NCBI RefSeq assembly: GCF_029080175.1
Contig: NZ_JARFJC010000008.1
Source of the DNA: Luteipulveratus flavus
GTDB taxonomy: Bacteria > Actinomycetota > Actinomycetes > Actinomycetales > Dermatophilaceae
Direction: 5' to 3' (one strand)
Length of the DNA: 64,000 nucleotides
Shown: positions 50,273-59,951 of the stretch, piece by piece
Layout: every line of letters begins with the position of its first letter
Position numbering within the stretch: position 1 is the first letter of the stretch
Notes under the pieces: model-generated
Database searches by the model: none
The model's input: only the letters and a program-made list of their open reading frames with translations
Told to the model about the DNA's origin: nothing
Translations under genes and position numbers: made by a program

Positions 50273-51414
50273 GCCGACCTCCGGCGACGACGTCTGCGCT
50301 CGTGGACCTCGTCGTACACCTCCTGGGTGCGCCGCGCGGCGGCGTCCCAGGTGTACCCCTGCACGTCGCGCCGTGCCTGCTCGCCCATACGTCGTCGCAG
50401 CTGGCGGTCGGAGACGAGCGGCGCGAGGGCAGCGGCGACCGAGCCCGGTGCGCGCTCGACGAAGGCGCCGTTGCTGCCCTCGCGGACGAAGTCCTCGGTG
50501 CCGTTGACGCGGGTCACGACGAGCGGGAGCCCGGCGGCCGCGGCCTCGAGCGTCACCAGCGCGAACGCCTCGTACAGCGTGGGCAGCACGAACACGTCCC
50601 CGGCCTGGAACAGGCGATGGACGTGCGACGAGTGGCCGGCGAAGACCACGCGGTCGGCGACGCCGTTGGCCCGCGCCAGCGCTCGGAACGGCTCCTGGTG
50701 GTCGCCGCCGACCGCGAGCAGGCGGACGTGGTCGGGCAGCTGGGCAAGCGCCTCGACCACGGGCCCGAGGCCCTTGCGGCGGAACTCCTTGCCCACCCAG
50801 AGCAGCACGACCTCGTCATCGGTGAACCCGTGACGGCGCCGCTCCTGCGCGCGTTGCGCCGCGTGGTCCGGTGGGGCGAACAGGGCGGCGTCCACGCCGT
50901 TGGGAACGACCGTGATGGCACTGCGGGGAACTCCGTAGTGGTGCTCGATCTCGCGGGCGACACCCTGGGACACGGCGATCACGTGCTGGTACGCGCCGGG
51001 TCGGTAGTTCGCGCCCTCGACCCGTAGCACGGCGTGGTGCTGCGGGTTCAGCAGCGCGCGGGTGCGTTCGCCGTTCTCCAGCTTCAGCTGCCACCACGCG
51101 CGGTGGCAGCTGTGCGCAGTGATGACGTCCTGGCGCCGCAGCGCACAGCCGCCCTGGTTGTGGACGATGTCGTACGCCCGGTAGTCCAGAGCCCGCGTCG
51201 CCTGCCGTGAGAAGAGCAGGGCCGTCGCGAACGGCACGTGCACGGGCATCGCGACGGGGTGCCAGGTGAGCGGAGGCTCCGGCCGCGGGTCGATGCGGTG
51301 GGCGTACAGGTCCATGTCGGTGCCGCCCGCGGCGATCCGGGTCGCGACCTCGTACGCCGCCCGCTCGATCCCACCGGCGTAGTCGAAGGCGTACGCGGCC
51401 GTCGCCACTCTCAT
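50269..51414 (-). CDS. Glycosyltransferase family 4
   Basis: A 381-residue GT-B enzyme. YAFDYAGGIERAAYEVATRI near residue 8, HNQGGCALRRQDVITAHSCH near residue 85, LWVGKEFRRKGLGPVVEALA near residue 207 and LYEAFALVTLEAAAAGLPLV near residue 285 (EX7E motif). The Arg-rich C-terminus is unusual. ATGA overlap with the polymerase-like gene upstream and with the ATPase gene downstream. Confidence 0.92.
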   Translation of the reverse strand: MRVATAAYAFDYAGGIERAAYEVATRIAAGGTDMDLYAHRIDPRPEPPLTWHPVAMPVHVPFATALLFSRQATRALDYRAYDIVHNQGGCALRRQDVITAHSCHRAWWQLKLENGERTRALLNPQHHAVLRVEGANYRPGAYQHVIAVSQGVAREIEHHYGVPRSAITVVPNGVDAALFAPPDHAAQRAQERRRHGFTDDEVVLLWVGKEFRRKGLGPVVEALAQLPDHVRLLAVGGDHQEPFRALARANGVADRVVFAGHSSHVHRLFQAGDVFVLPTLYEAFALVTLEAAAAGLPLVVTRVNGTEDFVREGSNGAFVERAPGSVAAALAPLVSDRQLRRRMGEQARRDVQGYTWDAAARRTQEVYDEVHERRRRRRRSA

Positions 51415-52742
51415 GCCGTCCTCGCTCTCGCCGGCTCGGGCGACGGGACCGTCGCCGTGCTCTCCTCGGCATGGCGGGAGCGCGCCAGGGCTCCGACGGC
51501 GATGCCCGTGACGAGCCACGGGAACGAGGACATCCCCGCGACCCAGAACAGGTCGAACTGACCTTGAGTGAAGCGCATCGCGATGATCGCGATGGCGATC
51601 GTGCCGTACGCGGGGCTCAGGGTCCGCAGCCACAGCATCGCGCCGATCGTCAGGGTGACCAGACCGGCGAGGCCGAGGACGCCTGCGCTGCTCAGCATCT
51701 CCAGCTCGACGTTGGGCGGCTGGAAACCGGTGTCGGGGAAGCGCGCGGTGTACCACCACCGCAGGCCGACGCCGAACAGCGGCGACTGGTCCCAGATCTC
51801 GATCGAGCGGTCGTACCAGGTCAGCCGCTGATGGGCGGAGTTGAAGTTGTTGGACGAGCTCAGCTGCTCGCTCACCACCTGCCACACGAAGTAGCTGAGC
51901 GGGACGGTCGCGGCGACCATGAACCAGCCCCGCAGGCCCAGGCGGCGCGAGCGCAGGCTGACGATGAGGATGCCCACGACCACGCTCACCAGAGCCTGCT
52001 TGGCCTGCGCTGCGAGGCAGCCGCTGAGGCAGACCACCATGGCCGCACCCGCCCAGCGAGGATTCCAGCGCAGCCACGCCGGACGGGCGTACGTCAGCAC
52101 GGTGGCGAACGCCAACGCGTTGCCGATGAGGTTCTTGTGCAGCCCGGGCAGGTACACCGGCTCGAACCGCCCGCTCGAGGCGAAGGTCGCCAGGGCGGTG
52201 ACGGAAGCGCACACGCCGATGGCCACGGCCATCACCAGGTAGAGCGACAGGGCCAGGCGCGCCCTGCCCTGCCAGCCGATGACCCACCCGATGACCAGGG
52301 CGCCGAGCACGAGAACCAGCTCGTGGACCCACTCGATCACGTTCGCCTTGTACGGGTTGAGCGCCAGGGTCGGGACCAGGCTCGCCTGGTAGACGATGGC
52401 CAGCCACACCAACGGGCGCAGCTCGCCCGCCTCCTCCCTGACCACGAGCAGGGCCGCGGGGACGAAGGCGCCGAACAGGACGAGGTCGGAGATGCTGAGC
52501 GCTCCTCCGGCACGAGCCATGAGGAACGTGGCGGGGAGGCACAGCACCGCGAGGTAGCCGAGGTCGATCGCGGCGAAGCCCAGCGCCAGCAGCACCGCAC
52601 CGGCCAGGGCGCCTTCCATCGGGCTACGGACCGAGAGGGCTCCGATCCCGGCGACGACCACGACGGCCAGGACGGTCAGCACGGCCCGCCGGGTCCAGAC
52701 GCCGACGTCCTCGAGCCACTGCGGCAGCTGCAGCGTGCCCAT
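51411..52742 (-). CDS. O-antigen ligase/polymerase-like membrane protein
   Basis: A 443-residue protein with 10-12 membrane helices and a large loop near residues 275-325 (SSNNFNSAHQRLTWYDRSIE, then LFGVGLRWW). This loop and the R..W motif match the O-antigen ligase/Wzy superfamily. It could polymerise or ligate glycan repeat units outside the membrane; which one cannot be told. Start ATG 52742 is one base after the phosphatase stop. Part of the rfbC operon. Confidence 0.85.
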   Translation of the reverse strand: MGTLQLPQWLEDVGVWTRRAVLTVLAVVVVAGIGALSVRSPMEGALAGAVLLALGFAAIDLGYLAVLCLPATFLMARAGGALSISDLVLFGAFVPAALLVVREEAGELRPLVWLAIVYQASLVPTLALNPYKANVIEWVHELVLVLGALVIGWVIGWQGRARLALSLYLVMAVAIGVCASVTALATFASSGRFEPVYLPGLHKNLIGNALAFATVLTYARPAWLRWNPRWAGAAMVVCLSGCLAAQAKQALVSVVVGILIVSLRSRRLGLRGWFMVAATVPLSYFVWQVVSEQLSSSNNFNSAHQRLTWYDRSIEIWDQSPLFGVGLRWWYTARFPDTGFQPPNVELEMLSSAGVLGLAGLVTLTIGAMLWLRTLSPAYGTIAIAIIAMRFTQGQFDLFWVAGMSSFPWLVTGIAVGALARSRHAEESTATVPSPEPARARTA

Positions 52743-52743
52743 G

Positions 52744-53307
52744 TCAGGTCCTCACCTGCCGCCGGAGGGCGGGCGCCAGGGCGTCCACCGCGGCCGACGC
52801 CCTGTGCTCGATCTGGTCGGCCATGGCCTTCCAGGCGCCGCGGCGTCGACCGATGGGATCGAGGACGTCGCCCTCGTCGCCGAGCGCGGCCCCGGCCGGA
52901 CGCGCGGCGCCGACACGGCTCGTCCAGGCCGGCACGTCCTCCTCCGCGCTCGGGCGGTCGGCGGGCGCCAGGGTGGCCAGCTCGGCCAGCGTGAAGGTCC
53001 GCGGCCAGGCGGAGGGCTCCTGCGCGGCGACCTCGCGGACGTGGGAGCGGGCCATCGTCACGACGAGGTCGCTGTGCTGCAGCAGGGCCGGGGTCAGCCG
53101 GGTGCTGAGGTGCTCGGACAGGTCGTACCCGCGTCGGCGCAACGTCCTGACCCCGGTCTCCGGGACGGGCTGCCCGGACAGCAGGAAGCCGGCCGAGCGG
53201 ACGGTGGCCCGCACGCCGCGCTCGTCCAGCGCCCTCTGCAGCACGGCTGCGGCGTAGGGCGACCGGCACCGATTGGCCGTGCAGAGCACGAGCACGGTGG
53301 CGGTCAC
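52744..53307 (-). CDS. Low-molecular-weight protein-tyrosine phosphatase (Wzb-like)
   Basis: A 187-residue cytosolic phosphatase. Active-site loop CTANRCRSP (CX5R, residues 9-15) and the general acid Asp in DVLDPIGRRRG near residue 152. LMW-PTPs in glycan operons dephosphorylate BY-kinases such as Wzc; no such kinase gene is visible in this window. GTG 53307 overlaps the rfbC stop (GTGA). Confidence 0.9.
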   Translation of the reverse strand: MTATVLVLCTANRCRSPYAAAVLQRALDERGVRATVRSAGFLLSGQPVPETGVRTLRRRGYDLSEHLSTRLTPALLQHSDLVVTMARSHVREVAAQEPSAWPRTFTLAELATLAPADRPSAEEDVPAWTSRVGAARPAGAALGDEGDVLDPIGRRRGAWKAMADQIEHRASAAVDALAPALRRQVRT

Positions 53308-53864
53308 GGGGCGACCCGGCGGTCGGGCTGGAGGCCGAGCTCGGCCAGCGTCGGAGCGGCGGCGTCGGCGGGTGACCGGACCGTGACCGGCAGCGGCCAG
53401 GGGATGGCCAGCCACGGGTCGTCGTACGCGATGGCGATCGAGTCGGCCGGGTCGTGCTCGCGGTCGATGCGGTAGGAGGTGTCGGCCGGCTCGGTCAGGG
53501 CCTGGAAGCCGTGCGCGCAGCCGGCCGGGATGTAGACCGAACGCTGGTGGTCGCCGTCCAGCTCGAAGGACTCCCACCGGCCGTACGTCGGCGACTGCGG
53601 CCGCAGGTCGACCGCGACGTCGAAGATCGCGCCGGAGGAGCAGCGGACCAGCTTGGCCTCACCGGCGCCCCCGCGCAGGTGCAGCGCCCGGACGACACCC
53701 TTGCGGGAGCGGGAGAGGCTGTCCTGGCAGAACGCGTCAGGGTCGATGCCGGCCTCGCGAGCGATGGCCGCGTCGAACGTGCGGCTGAAGAAGCCACGCT
53801 CGTCACGGTGCGGCGTCGGCGTGAGCAGCAGGACGCCCCCGATCGACGTGTGCGTCACCTGCAT
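53304..53864 (-). CDS. rfbC: dTDP-4-dehydrorhamnose 3,5-epimerase
   Basis: A 186-residue cupin enzyme, step 3 of dTDP-L-rhamnose synthesis. Seen: DERGFFSRTFD near residue 21, GVVRALHLRGG with the catalytic His62, FDVAVDLRPQSPTYGRW near residue 81, and YIPAGCAHGFQAL near residue 111. Only rfbC of the rml set is in this window, so the others must be elsewhere; a branched-sugar 3,5-epimerase role is an alternative. ATG 53864 follows GGAGGGGG. First gene of an eight-gene minus-strand operon. Confidence 0.9.
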   Translation of the reverse strand: MQVTHTSIGGVLLLTPTPHRDERGFFSRTFDAAIAREAGIDPDAFCQDSLSRSRKGVVRALHLRGGAGEAKLVRCSSGAIFDVAVDLRPQSPTYGRWESFELDGDHQRSVYIPAGCAHGFQALTEPADTSYRIDREHDPADSIAIAYDDPWLAIPWPLPVTVRSPADAAAPTLAELGLQPDRRVAP

Positions 53865-53921
53865 GCCGGATCCCCCTCCGCCGCGCTGCCTGTACCGGAC
53901 TGCCCCTCACCCGATTTTCCT

Positions 53922-53959
53922 ACAAGCGGGCGCACCATACACCCGTTTGTGGCTAGATT
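53922..53959. promoter_or_regulatory. Divergent promoter region with inverted repeat
   Basis: ACAAGCGGG (53922-53930) and CCCGTTTGT (53942-53950) form an inverted repeat with one mismatch around 11 bases. TAGATT (53954-53959) is a plus-strand -10 box about 25 bases before the SDR start. The repeat covers the -35 position and could be an operator controlling both glycan transcripts. Confidence 0.5.
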
Positions 53960-53983
53960 GTTGATGGCGACATGGGGGGCATC

Positions 53984-55021
53984 ATGAGAGTTCTGGTCAC
54001 GGGTGATCGTGGGTACATCGGCGCCGTTCTGGTGCCGCAGTTCCTGGCCGCGGGGCACGAGGTGGTGGGCCTCGACACCGACTGGTACGCCGGGTGCGAC
54101 TTCGGTCCGCAGGTCAGCGGGTACGAGCAGCGCCACGGTGATGTCCGGGACGCGCGGCCGGAGGACCTGGAGGGGTTCGACGCCGTCGTGCACCTCGCGG
54201 CGATCTCGAACGACCCGATCGGTCATCTGAACCCGCAGGCCACCTACTCGGTCAACGCCGAGGGGGCGGTCGCGATGGCCCGGGCGGCGAAGGCCGCAGG
54301 GGTCCCGCGCTTCCTGTTCTCCTCCTCGTGCTCGCTCTACGGCGCGGCGGGTGACGCACCGGTCGACGAGACGTCGGCGTTCAACCCGGTGACGCCGTAC
54401 GGCGAGAGCAAGGTGATGGCGGAGGAGGGGCTCTCGGCGCTCGCGAGCGACGACTTCAGCCCGACCTACCTGCGCAACGCCACCGCGTACGGCAGCTCGC
54501 CGCGGCTGCGCGCGGACATCGTGGTCAACAACCTGACCGGCACCGCGCTGACCCGAGGCGAGGTGAGGCTGCAGTCCGACGGCAGTCCGTGGCGTCCGCT
54601 GGTCCACGCGGCCGACATCTCCGCGGCGTTCCTCGCCGCCATGGAGGCGCCGCGCGAGGCCGTGCACGACGAGGCGTTCAACGTCGGCCGGGACGAGGAC
54701 GTCGTGCAGATCCGCACGATCGCCGAGCAGGTCGCCGCGTACACCGGCTGCCCGGTCACGTTCGCCGAGGGGGCCGGCCCGGACACCCGCGACTACCAGG
54801 TGAGCTTCGCGAAGATCTACGACCGGCTGCCCGCCTTCCGGCCGCAGTGGACGGTCCCGCAAGGGATCGTCGAGCTCGCCGACGACATGCGCGAGATCGG
54901 TCTGACCCCAACGGATTTCGAGGGTGAGCGGTACGTCCGGCTGCAGCGGGTCCAGGCACTCATGGCCGCCGGCCGCCTGGACGACGACCTGCGACTGCGG
55001 ACGTCCGAGGTCGCGTCGTGA
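53984..55021 (+). CDS. NAD-dependent epimerase/dehydratase (extended SDR)
   Basis: A 345-residue nucleotide-sugar enzyme. NAD motif GDRGYIG (residues 7-13), the catalytic set SSSCSLYG near residue 106 and PYGESK (YxxxK) near residue 138. It resembles 4,6-dehydratases or 4-epimerases/reductases that act on NDP-sugars. Start at ATG 53984; an ATG at 53972 in the same frame would give four extra residues. Its stop overlaps the next GTG. First gene of a five-gene plus-strand unit making an unusual sugar. Confidence 0.9.
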   Translation: MRVLVTGDRGYIGAVLVPQFLAAGHEVVGLDTDWYAGCDFGPQVSGYEQRHGDVRDARPEDLEGFDAVVHLAAISNDPIGHLNPQATYSVNAEGAVAMARAAKAAGVPRFLFSSSCSLYGAAGDAPVDETSAFNPVTPYGESKVMAEEGLSALASDDFSPTYLRNATAYGSSPRLRADIVVNNLTGTALTRGEVRLQSDGSPWRPLVHAADISAAFLAAMEAPREAVHDEAFNVGRDEDVVQIRTIAEQVAAYTGCPVTFAEGAGPDTRDYQVSFAKIYDRLPAFRPQWTVPQGIVELADDMREIGLTPTDFEGERYVRLQRVQALMAAGRLDDDLRLRTSEVAS

Positions 55022-56247
55022 GCGCCCCCGCGTGCCGGCTCTGCGGCGCAGAGCTGACGCACACGTTCGTCGACCTCGGCATGTCGCCGCCGTGCGAGAG
55101 CTTCCTGACCGCCGACGAGCTCGACCAGGGTGAGACGTTCTACCCGTTGCACGTGCGGATCTGCGGTGAGTGCCTGCTGGTGCAGCTGCCGGCGTACCTC
55201 TCGGGCGAGGAGATCTTCTCCGACTACGCCTACTTCTCCTCCTACAGCGACTCCTGGGTCGCACACGCGAAGCGCTTCGTCGACACCGCCGTCGAGCGGC
55301 TCGGGCTGGACGAGGACGCCTTCGTGGTGGAGGTCGCGAGCAACGACGGCTACCTCCTGCAGCACGTCGTCGCGCGGGGCATGCGCTGCCTCGGCATCGA
55401 GCCCGCCGCCAACGTCGCCGAGGCCGCGCGCGAGAAGGGCGTGCCGACGGAGGTGCTGTTCCTCGGCGCGGAGACCGGCGCGAAGGTCGCGGCGACCCAT
55501 GGCCCGGCCGACCTGGTGGTGGCCAACAACGTCTTCGCGCACGTCCCGGACATCGTCGACTTCGCCCAGGGGTTGCGCGCGCTGGTCGCCGACGACGGCC
55601 GGGTCAGCATCGAGATCCCGCACCTGCAGCGCCTGATCGAGGGCAACGAGTACGACACGATCTACCACGAGCACTTCTCCTACCTGTCGCTGCTCACCAC
55701 CCAGCGCGTCCTGGCCAGGGCGGGCCTGACGGTCGTGGACGTCGAGGAGCTGGCCTCGCACGGGGGCTCGCTGCGGACGTGGTCCGCACCGACCGAGGGC
55801 GCTCCGGAGCCGACCGCCGCGGTCGCCAGGGTGCTGGCGGCCGAGGAGCGGGCCGGGCTGCACAGCCTGGACGGGCACGCCGGCTTCGCGGCCCAGGTCG
55901 CGACCGTCCGCAACGACGTCATGGAGTTCCTGATCGGCGCCGCGCGCGAGGGGAAGTCCGTGGTGGCGTACGGCGCCCCCGGCAAGGGCAACACCCTGCT
56001 CAACCACTGCGGCATCCGCGCCGACCTGCTGGCTTTCGCGGTGGACCGCAACCCGTACAAGCACGGGCGGTTCCTGCCGGGCACGCACATCCCGGTCCAC
56101 CCGGTCGAGGCGCTCGACGCGGCGCGCCCTGACTACGTCCTGATCATGCCGTGGAACCTCCGCGAGGAGATCTCGGCGCAGCTGTCGTACGTACGTGACT
56201 GGGGCGGCCGGCTGGTGGTCGCCCTTCCACACCTCGAGGTCCTCTGA
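55018..56247 (+). CDS. NDP-sugar C-methyltransferase-like protein
   Basis: A 409-residue enzyme of the TylCIII/NovU-like family. N-terminal zinc motif CRLC...CGEC (residues 6-9, about 49-52), SAM motif VVEVASNDGYLLQ near residue 102, NNVFAHVPDIVDF near residue 169, the catalytic YHEHFSYLS near residue 220 and a C-terminal Rossmann-like domain with YGAPGKGNTLLNH. These proteins methylate C-3 or C-5 of NDP-4-keto sugars. GTG 55018 overlaps the previous stop. A related but diverged copy forms the first half of the protein at 59951-62344. Confidence 0.9.
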   Translation: MSAPACRLCGAELTHTFVDLGMSPPCESFLTADELDQGETFYPLHVRICGECLLVQLPAYLSGEEIFSDYAYFSSYSDSWVAHAKRFVDTAVERLGLDEDAFVVEVASNDGYLLQHVVARGMRCLGIEPAANVAEAAREKGVPTEVLFLGAETGAKVAATHGPADLVVANNVFAHVPDIVDFAQGLRALVADDGRVSIEIPHLQRLIEGNEYDTIYHEHFSYLSLLTTQRVLARAGLTVVDVEELASHGGSLRTWSAPTEGAPEPTAAVARVLAAEERAGLHSLDGHAGFAAQVATVRNDVMEFLIGAAREGKSVVAYGAPGKGNTLLNHCGIRADLLAFAVDRNPYKHGRFLPGTHIPVHPVEALDAARPDYVLIMPWNLREEISAQLSYVRDWGGRLVVALPHLEVL

Positions 56248-56279
56248 GAGGACTCGTTCGTCGGAAAGGGGCTGACGAC

Positions 56280-57116
56280 ATGAAGGTTGTGCTGTTCTGC
56301 GGGGGGCTGGGCATGCGGATCCGGTCCGGACCGGAGTCACTGCCCAAACCGATGGTGCCGATCGGTCATCGACCGGTGCTGTGGCACGTGATGCGGTACT
56401 ACGCCCACTTCGGGCACACCGAGTTCATCCTCTGCCTGGGGTTCGGCGCCGAGGCGGTCAAGGACTACTTCCTCTCCTACCGGGAGACCGCGTCCAACGA
56501 CTTCGTGATGTCCCACGGCGGTGAGCAGATCGACATGCTCAGCACCGACATCAGCGAGTGGCGCATCACCTTCGCCGACACCGGTCTGGACACCCCCATC
56601 GGCGAACGGCTCCGTCGGGTCCGCCACCACCTGGACGGCGACGAGATGTTCCTGGCCAACTACGGCGACGTGCTCACCGACGCACCGATGAACGACCTGG
56701 TCGAGCAGTTCCGCGGCACCGACGCCGTGGCGAGCGTGCTCGCGGTGAAGCCGCAGGACTCCTTCCACGTGCTCAGGATGAACGGCCCGACCAGCGTGAC
56801 CGGCCTCGAACCCGTCGCCGACATGGACATGCGCATCAACGGCGGCTACTTCGTGCTGCGCCAGGGCATCTTCGACTACCTCGGCGAGAACCAGGACCTG
56901 GTGATGGACGCCTGCGTGAAGGCCGCCGCCGACGGGAAGATGCGCGCGACGCCGTACGACGGGTTCTGGGCGCCGATGGACACCCTCAAGGAGCGGGCGT
57001 CGCTGGAGGACCTCTACCGCCGCGGGTGCAGCCCGTGGGCGCTGTGGCGCGAGCAGCCCGCGGTCATGAGCGAGCCGCTGCCCCCGCCGGTCGACGTCGC
57101 GCTCCCGGCGGTCTGA
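56280..57116 (+). CDS. Sugar-1-phosphate nucleotidyltransferase (glucose-1-phosphate cytidylyltransferase-like)
   Basis: A 278-residue nucleotidyltransferase. Nucleotide loop LFCGGLGMRI (residues 5-14), PESLPKPMVPIG near residue 20, LANYGDVLTDAP near residue 125 and the GGYFVL/GFWAPMDT pair near residues 187 and 230. The pattern is closest to RfbF (CDP-glucose). It would make the NDP-sugar for the SDR and methyltransferase next to it. ATG 56280 follows GAAAGGGG. The next gene begins immediately after the stop. Confidence 0.88.
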   Translation: MKVVLFCGGLGMRIRSGPESLPKPMVPIGHRPVLWHVMRYYAHFGHTEFILCLGFGAEAVKDYFLSYRETASNDFVMSHGGEQIDMLSTDISEWRITFADTGLDTPIGERLRRVRHHLDGDEMFLANYGDVLTDAPMNDLVEQFRGTDAVASVLAVKPQDSFHVLRMNGPTSVTGLEPVADMDMRINGGYFVLRQGIFDYLGENQDLVMDACVKAAADGKMRATPYDGFWAPMDTLKERASLEDLYRRGCSPWALWREQPAVMSEPLPPPVDVALPAV

Positions 57117-58435
<1,319 letters not shown>

Positions 58436-58436
<1 letters not shown>

Positions 58437-59065
58437 TGCTGGCCCTCGATCTCGGCGCCGTCCGTCACGTCGTCTGTCTCGGCGCCCATCCTGATGACAT
58501 CGAGATCGGTTGTGGCGCCACCGTCCTGATGCTCGCGGATGACGTGCGGCGGGTGGTCCGCAACGTCGTCCTGACCGGGTCCGAGGAGCGTGCTCGGGAG
58601 GCCGAGCACGCTGCGAAGCTCTTCGGAGCGACCGGGGGAGTGCAGTGTCTCGACCTTCCGGACGGACGGCTCCCGGCGCACTGGGACGCGACGAAGGAGG
58701 CGCTCGAGGACGTCGCGCGGGCCGGAGACGCCGACCTCGTCCTCGCGCCGTCCCCCGAGGACGCGCACCAGGACCACCGCCTCATCGGCGAGCTGGCCAC
58801 CACCGTGTGGCGCGACTCCCTGGTACTGCACTACGAGATCCCCAAGTGGGACGGCGACCTCGGCCGCCCGACCCACTACGTCCCGGTCGACGACGCGACG
58901 GCTCAGCGCAAGATCGACGGGCTGTTCCAGGCATACCCCTCGCAGCACGGCCGGGACTGGTGGGACGAGGAGATGTTCCGCGGCCTCATGCGGCTGCGCG
59001 GTATGGAGTGCCGGGCGCGGTACGCCGAAGCGTTCGTGGTCCGGAAGGCCCTGCTGTCGCTATGA
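58436..59065 (+). CDS. PIG-L family deacetylase
   Basis: A 209-residue LmbE-like zinc hydrolase. CLGAHPDDIEIGCGA (residues 14-28) contains the HPDD metal motif; APSPEDAHQDHRLIGE near residue 106 contains the HxDH ligand pair. It removes N-acyl groups from amino sugars. ATG 58436 overlaps the aminotransferase stop (TGATG); GTG 58433 is an alternative. Last gene of the sugar module, consistent with trimming an N-acetyl group after transamination. Confidence 0.9.
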
Positions 59066-59075
59066 CCTCGGCGGG

Positions 59076-59951
59076 TCAGTAGCGACCGGTGACGTCGGCG
59101 TAGAGGTGCTTGACGTCGCTCGCACTGCTGCGCCAGGTGCGCAGAGTCCAGTGCCGTCCGACGGTGGCGGCACAGCGCGCCTTCTCCGCGGCGTCCAGGT
59201 CGGAGCGGCGCACGGCGGCGAGCAGGTGGCCGGTCACCTGCGTGTAACCGAAGACCCGCGCCCGGCGCCGGCTGCCGAGCCAGCGCATCTCGCTGGCGCG
59301 GCTACCGCCGTGCTGCTCTCCGTGGTCCCTCAGGTACAGCAGCTGCTCCGGCACGCCGACGAACGGGCCTTGGAGGCACAGCTCCGTGAGCAGGATGAAG
59401 CCGTCGGACAGCAGCGGCTGGATCCCACGCGTGCGGCGCAGCGAATCCGTGCGGATGACGCCGAACAGCGCCTGCTCGGCGATGCGGACGTACAGCTGGG
59501 CCAGCCGTCGGTGCGCGGGTTCGAGGTCGAGCTGGAGGTCCGCGTCGTCGCGCCCGCCGGTCAGCTGGGACGCCTCGTCGATCGTGAGCACGCGGGGATG
59601 GGCGAGAACGGCGTCGGGGTGCGCCTCGAGGGTGCGCACGCACGCCTCCAGGAAGGTCGGAGCGCAGCGGTCGTCGTAGAAGGCCCACTTGAACAGCGGC
59701 GCGGTCGACTCCTCGACGAGCCGGTTCAGGTTGCGCGGGCCGCCGAGGTTGGTCTCGCTGCGCAGGTAGCGCACCCGGGGGTCGGCGGCCGCGGCGGCAC
59801 GGCAGATCTGCTCGGTGCCGTCGGTCGAGCCGTTGTCGGCGATCAGGATCTCGATGTCGGTGAGGGTCTGGGCCCGGATCGAGTCGAGCGCCTCGGCGAG
59901 GTACTTCTCGCCGTTGTAGACCGGGATGCCGACGCTGAGAAGTGGTGCCAT
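59076..59951 (-). CDS. Glycosyltransferase family 2
   Basis: A 291-residue GT-A enzyme: LLSVGIPVYNGEKYLAEALD near residue 4, ILIADNGSTDGTEQICR near residue 34, FKWAFYDDRCAPTFLEACV near residue 88 (DD metal site). The acceptor loop with LSDGFILLTELCL follows. The start ATG 59951 overlaps the upstream fusion gene stop (TGATG), so they are one transcript. It is tail-to-tail with the PIG-L gene, ten bases away. Confidence 0.9.
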   Translation of the reverse strand: MAPLLSVGIPVYNGEKYLAEALDSIRAQTLTDIEILIADNGSTDGTEQICRAAAAADPRVRYLRSETNLGGPRNLNRLVEESTAPLFKWAFYDDRCAPTFLEACVRTLEAHPDAVLAHPRVLTIDEASQLTGGRDDADLQLDLEPAHRRLAQLYVRIAEQALFGVIRTDSLRRTRGIQPLLSDGFILLTELCLQGPFVGVPEQLLYLRDHGEQHGGSRASEMRWLGSRRRARVFGYTQVTGHLLAAVRRSDLDAAEKARCAATVGRHWTLRTWRSSASDVKHLYADVTGRY

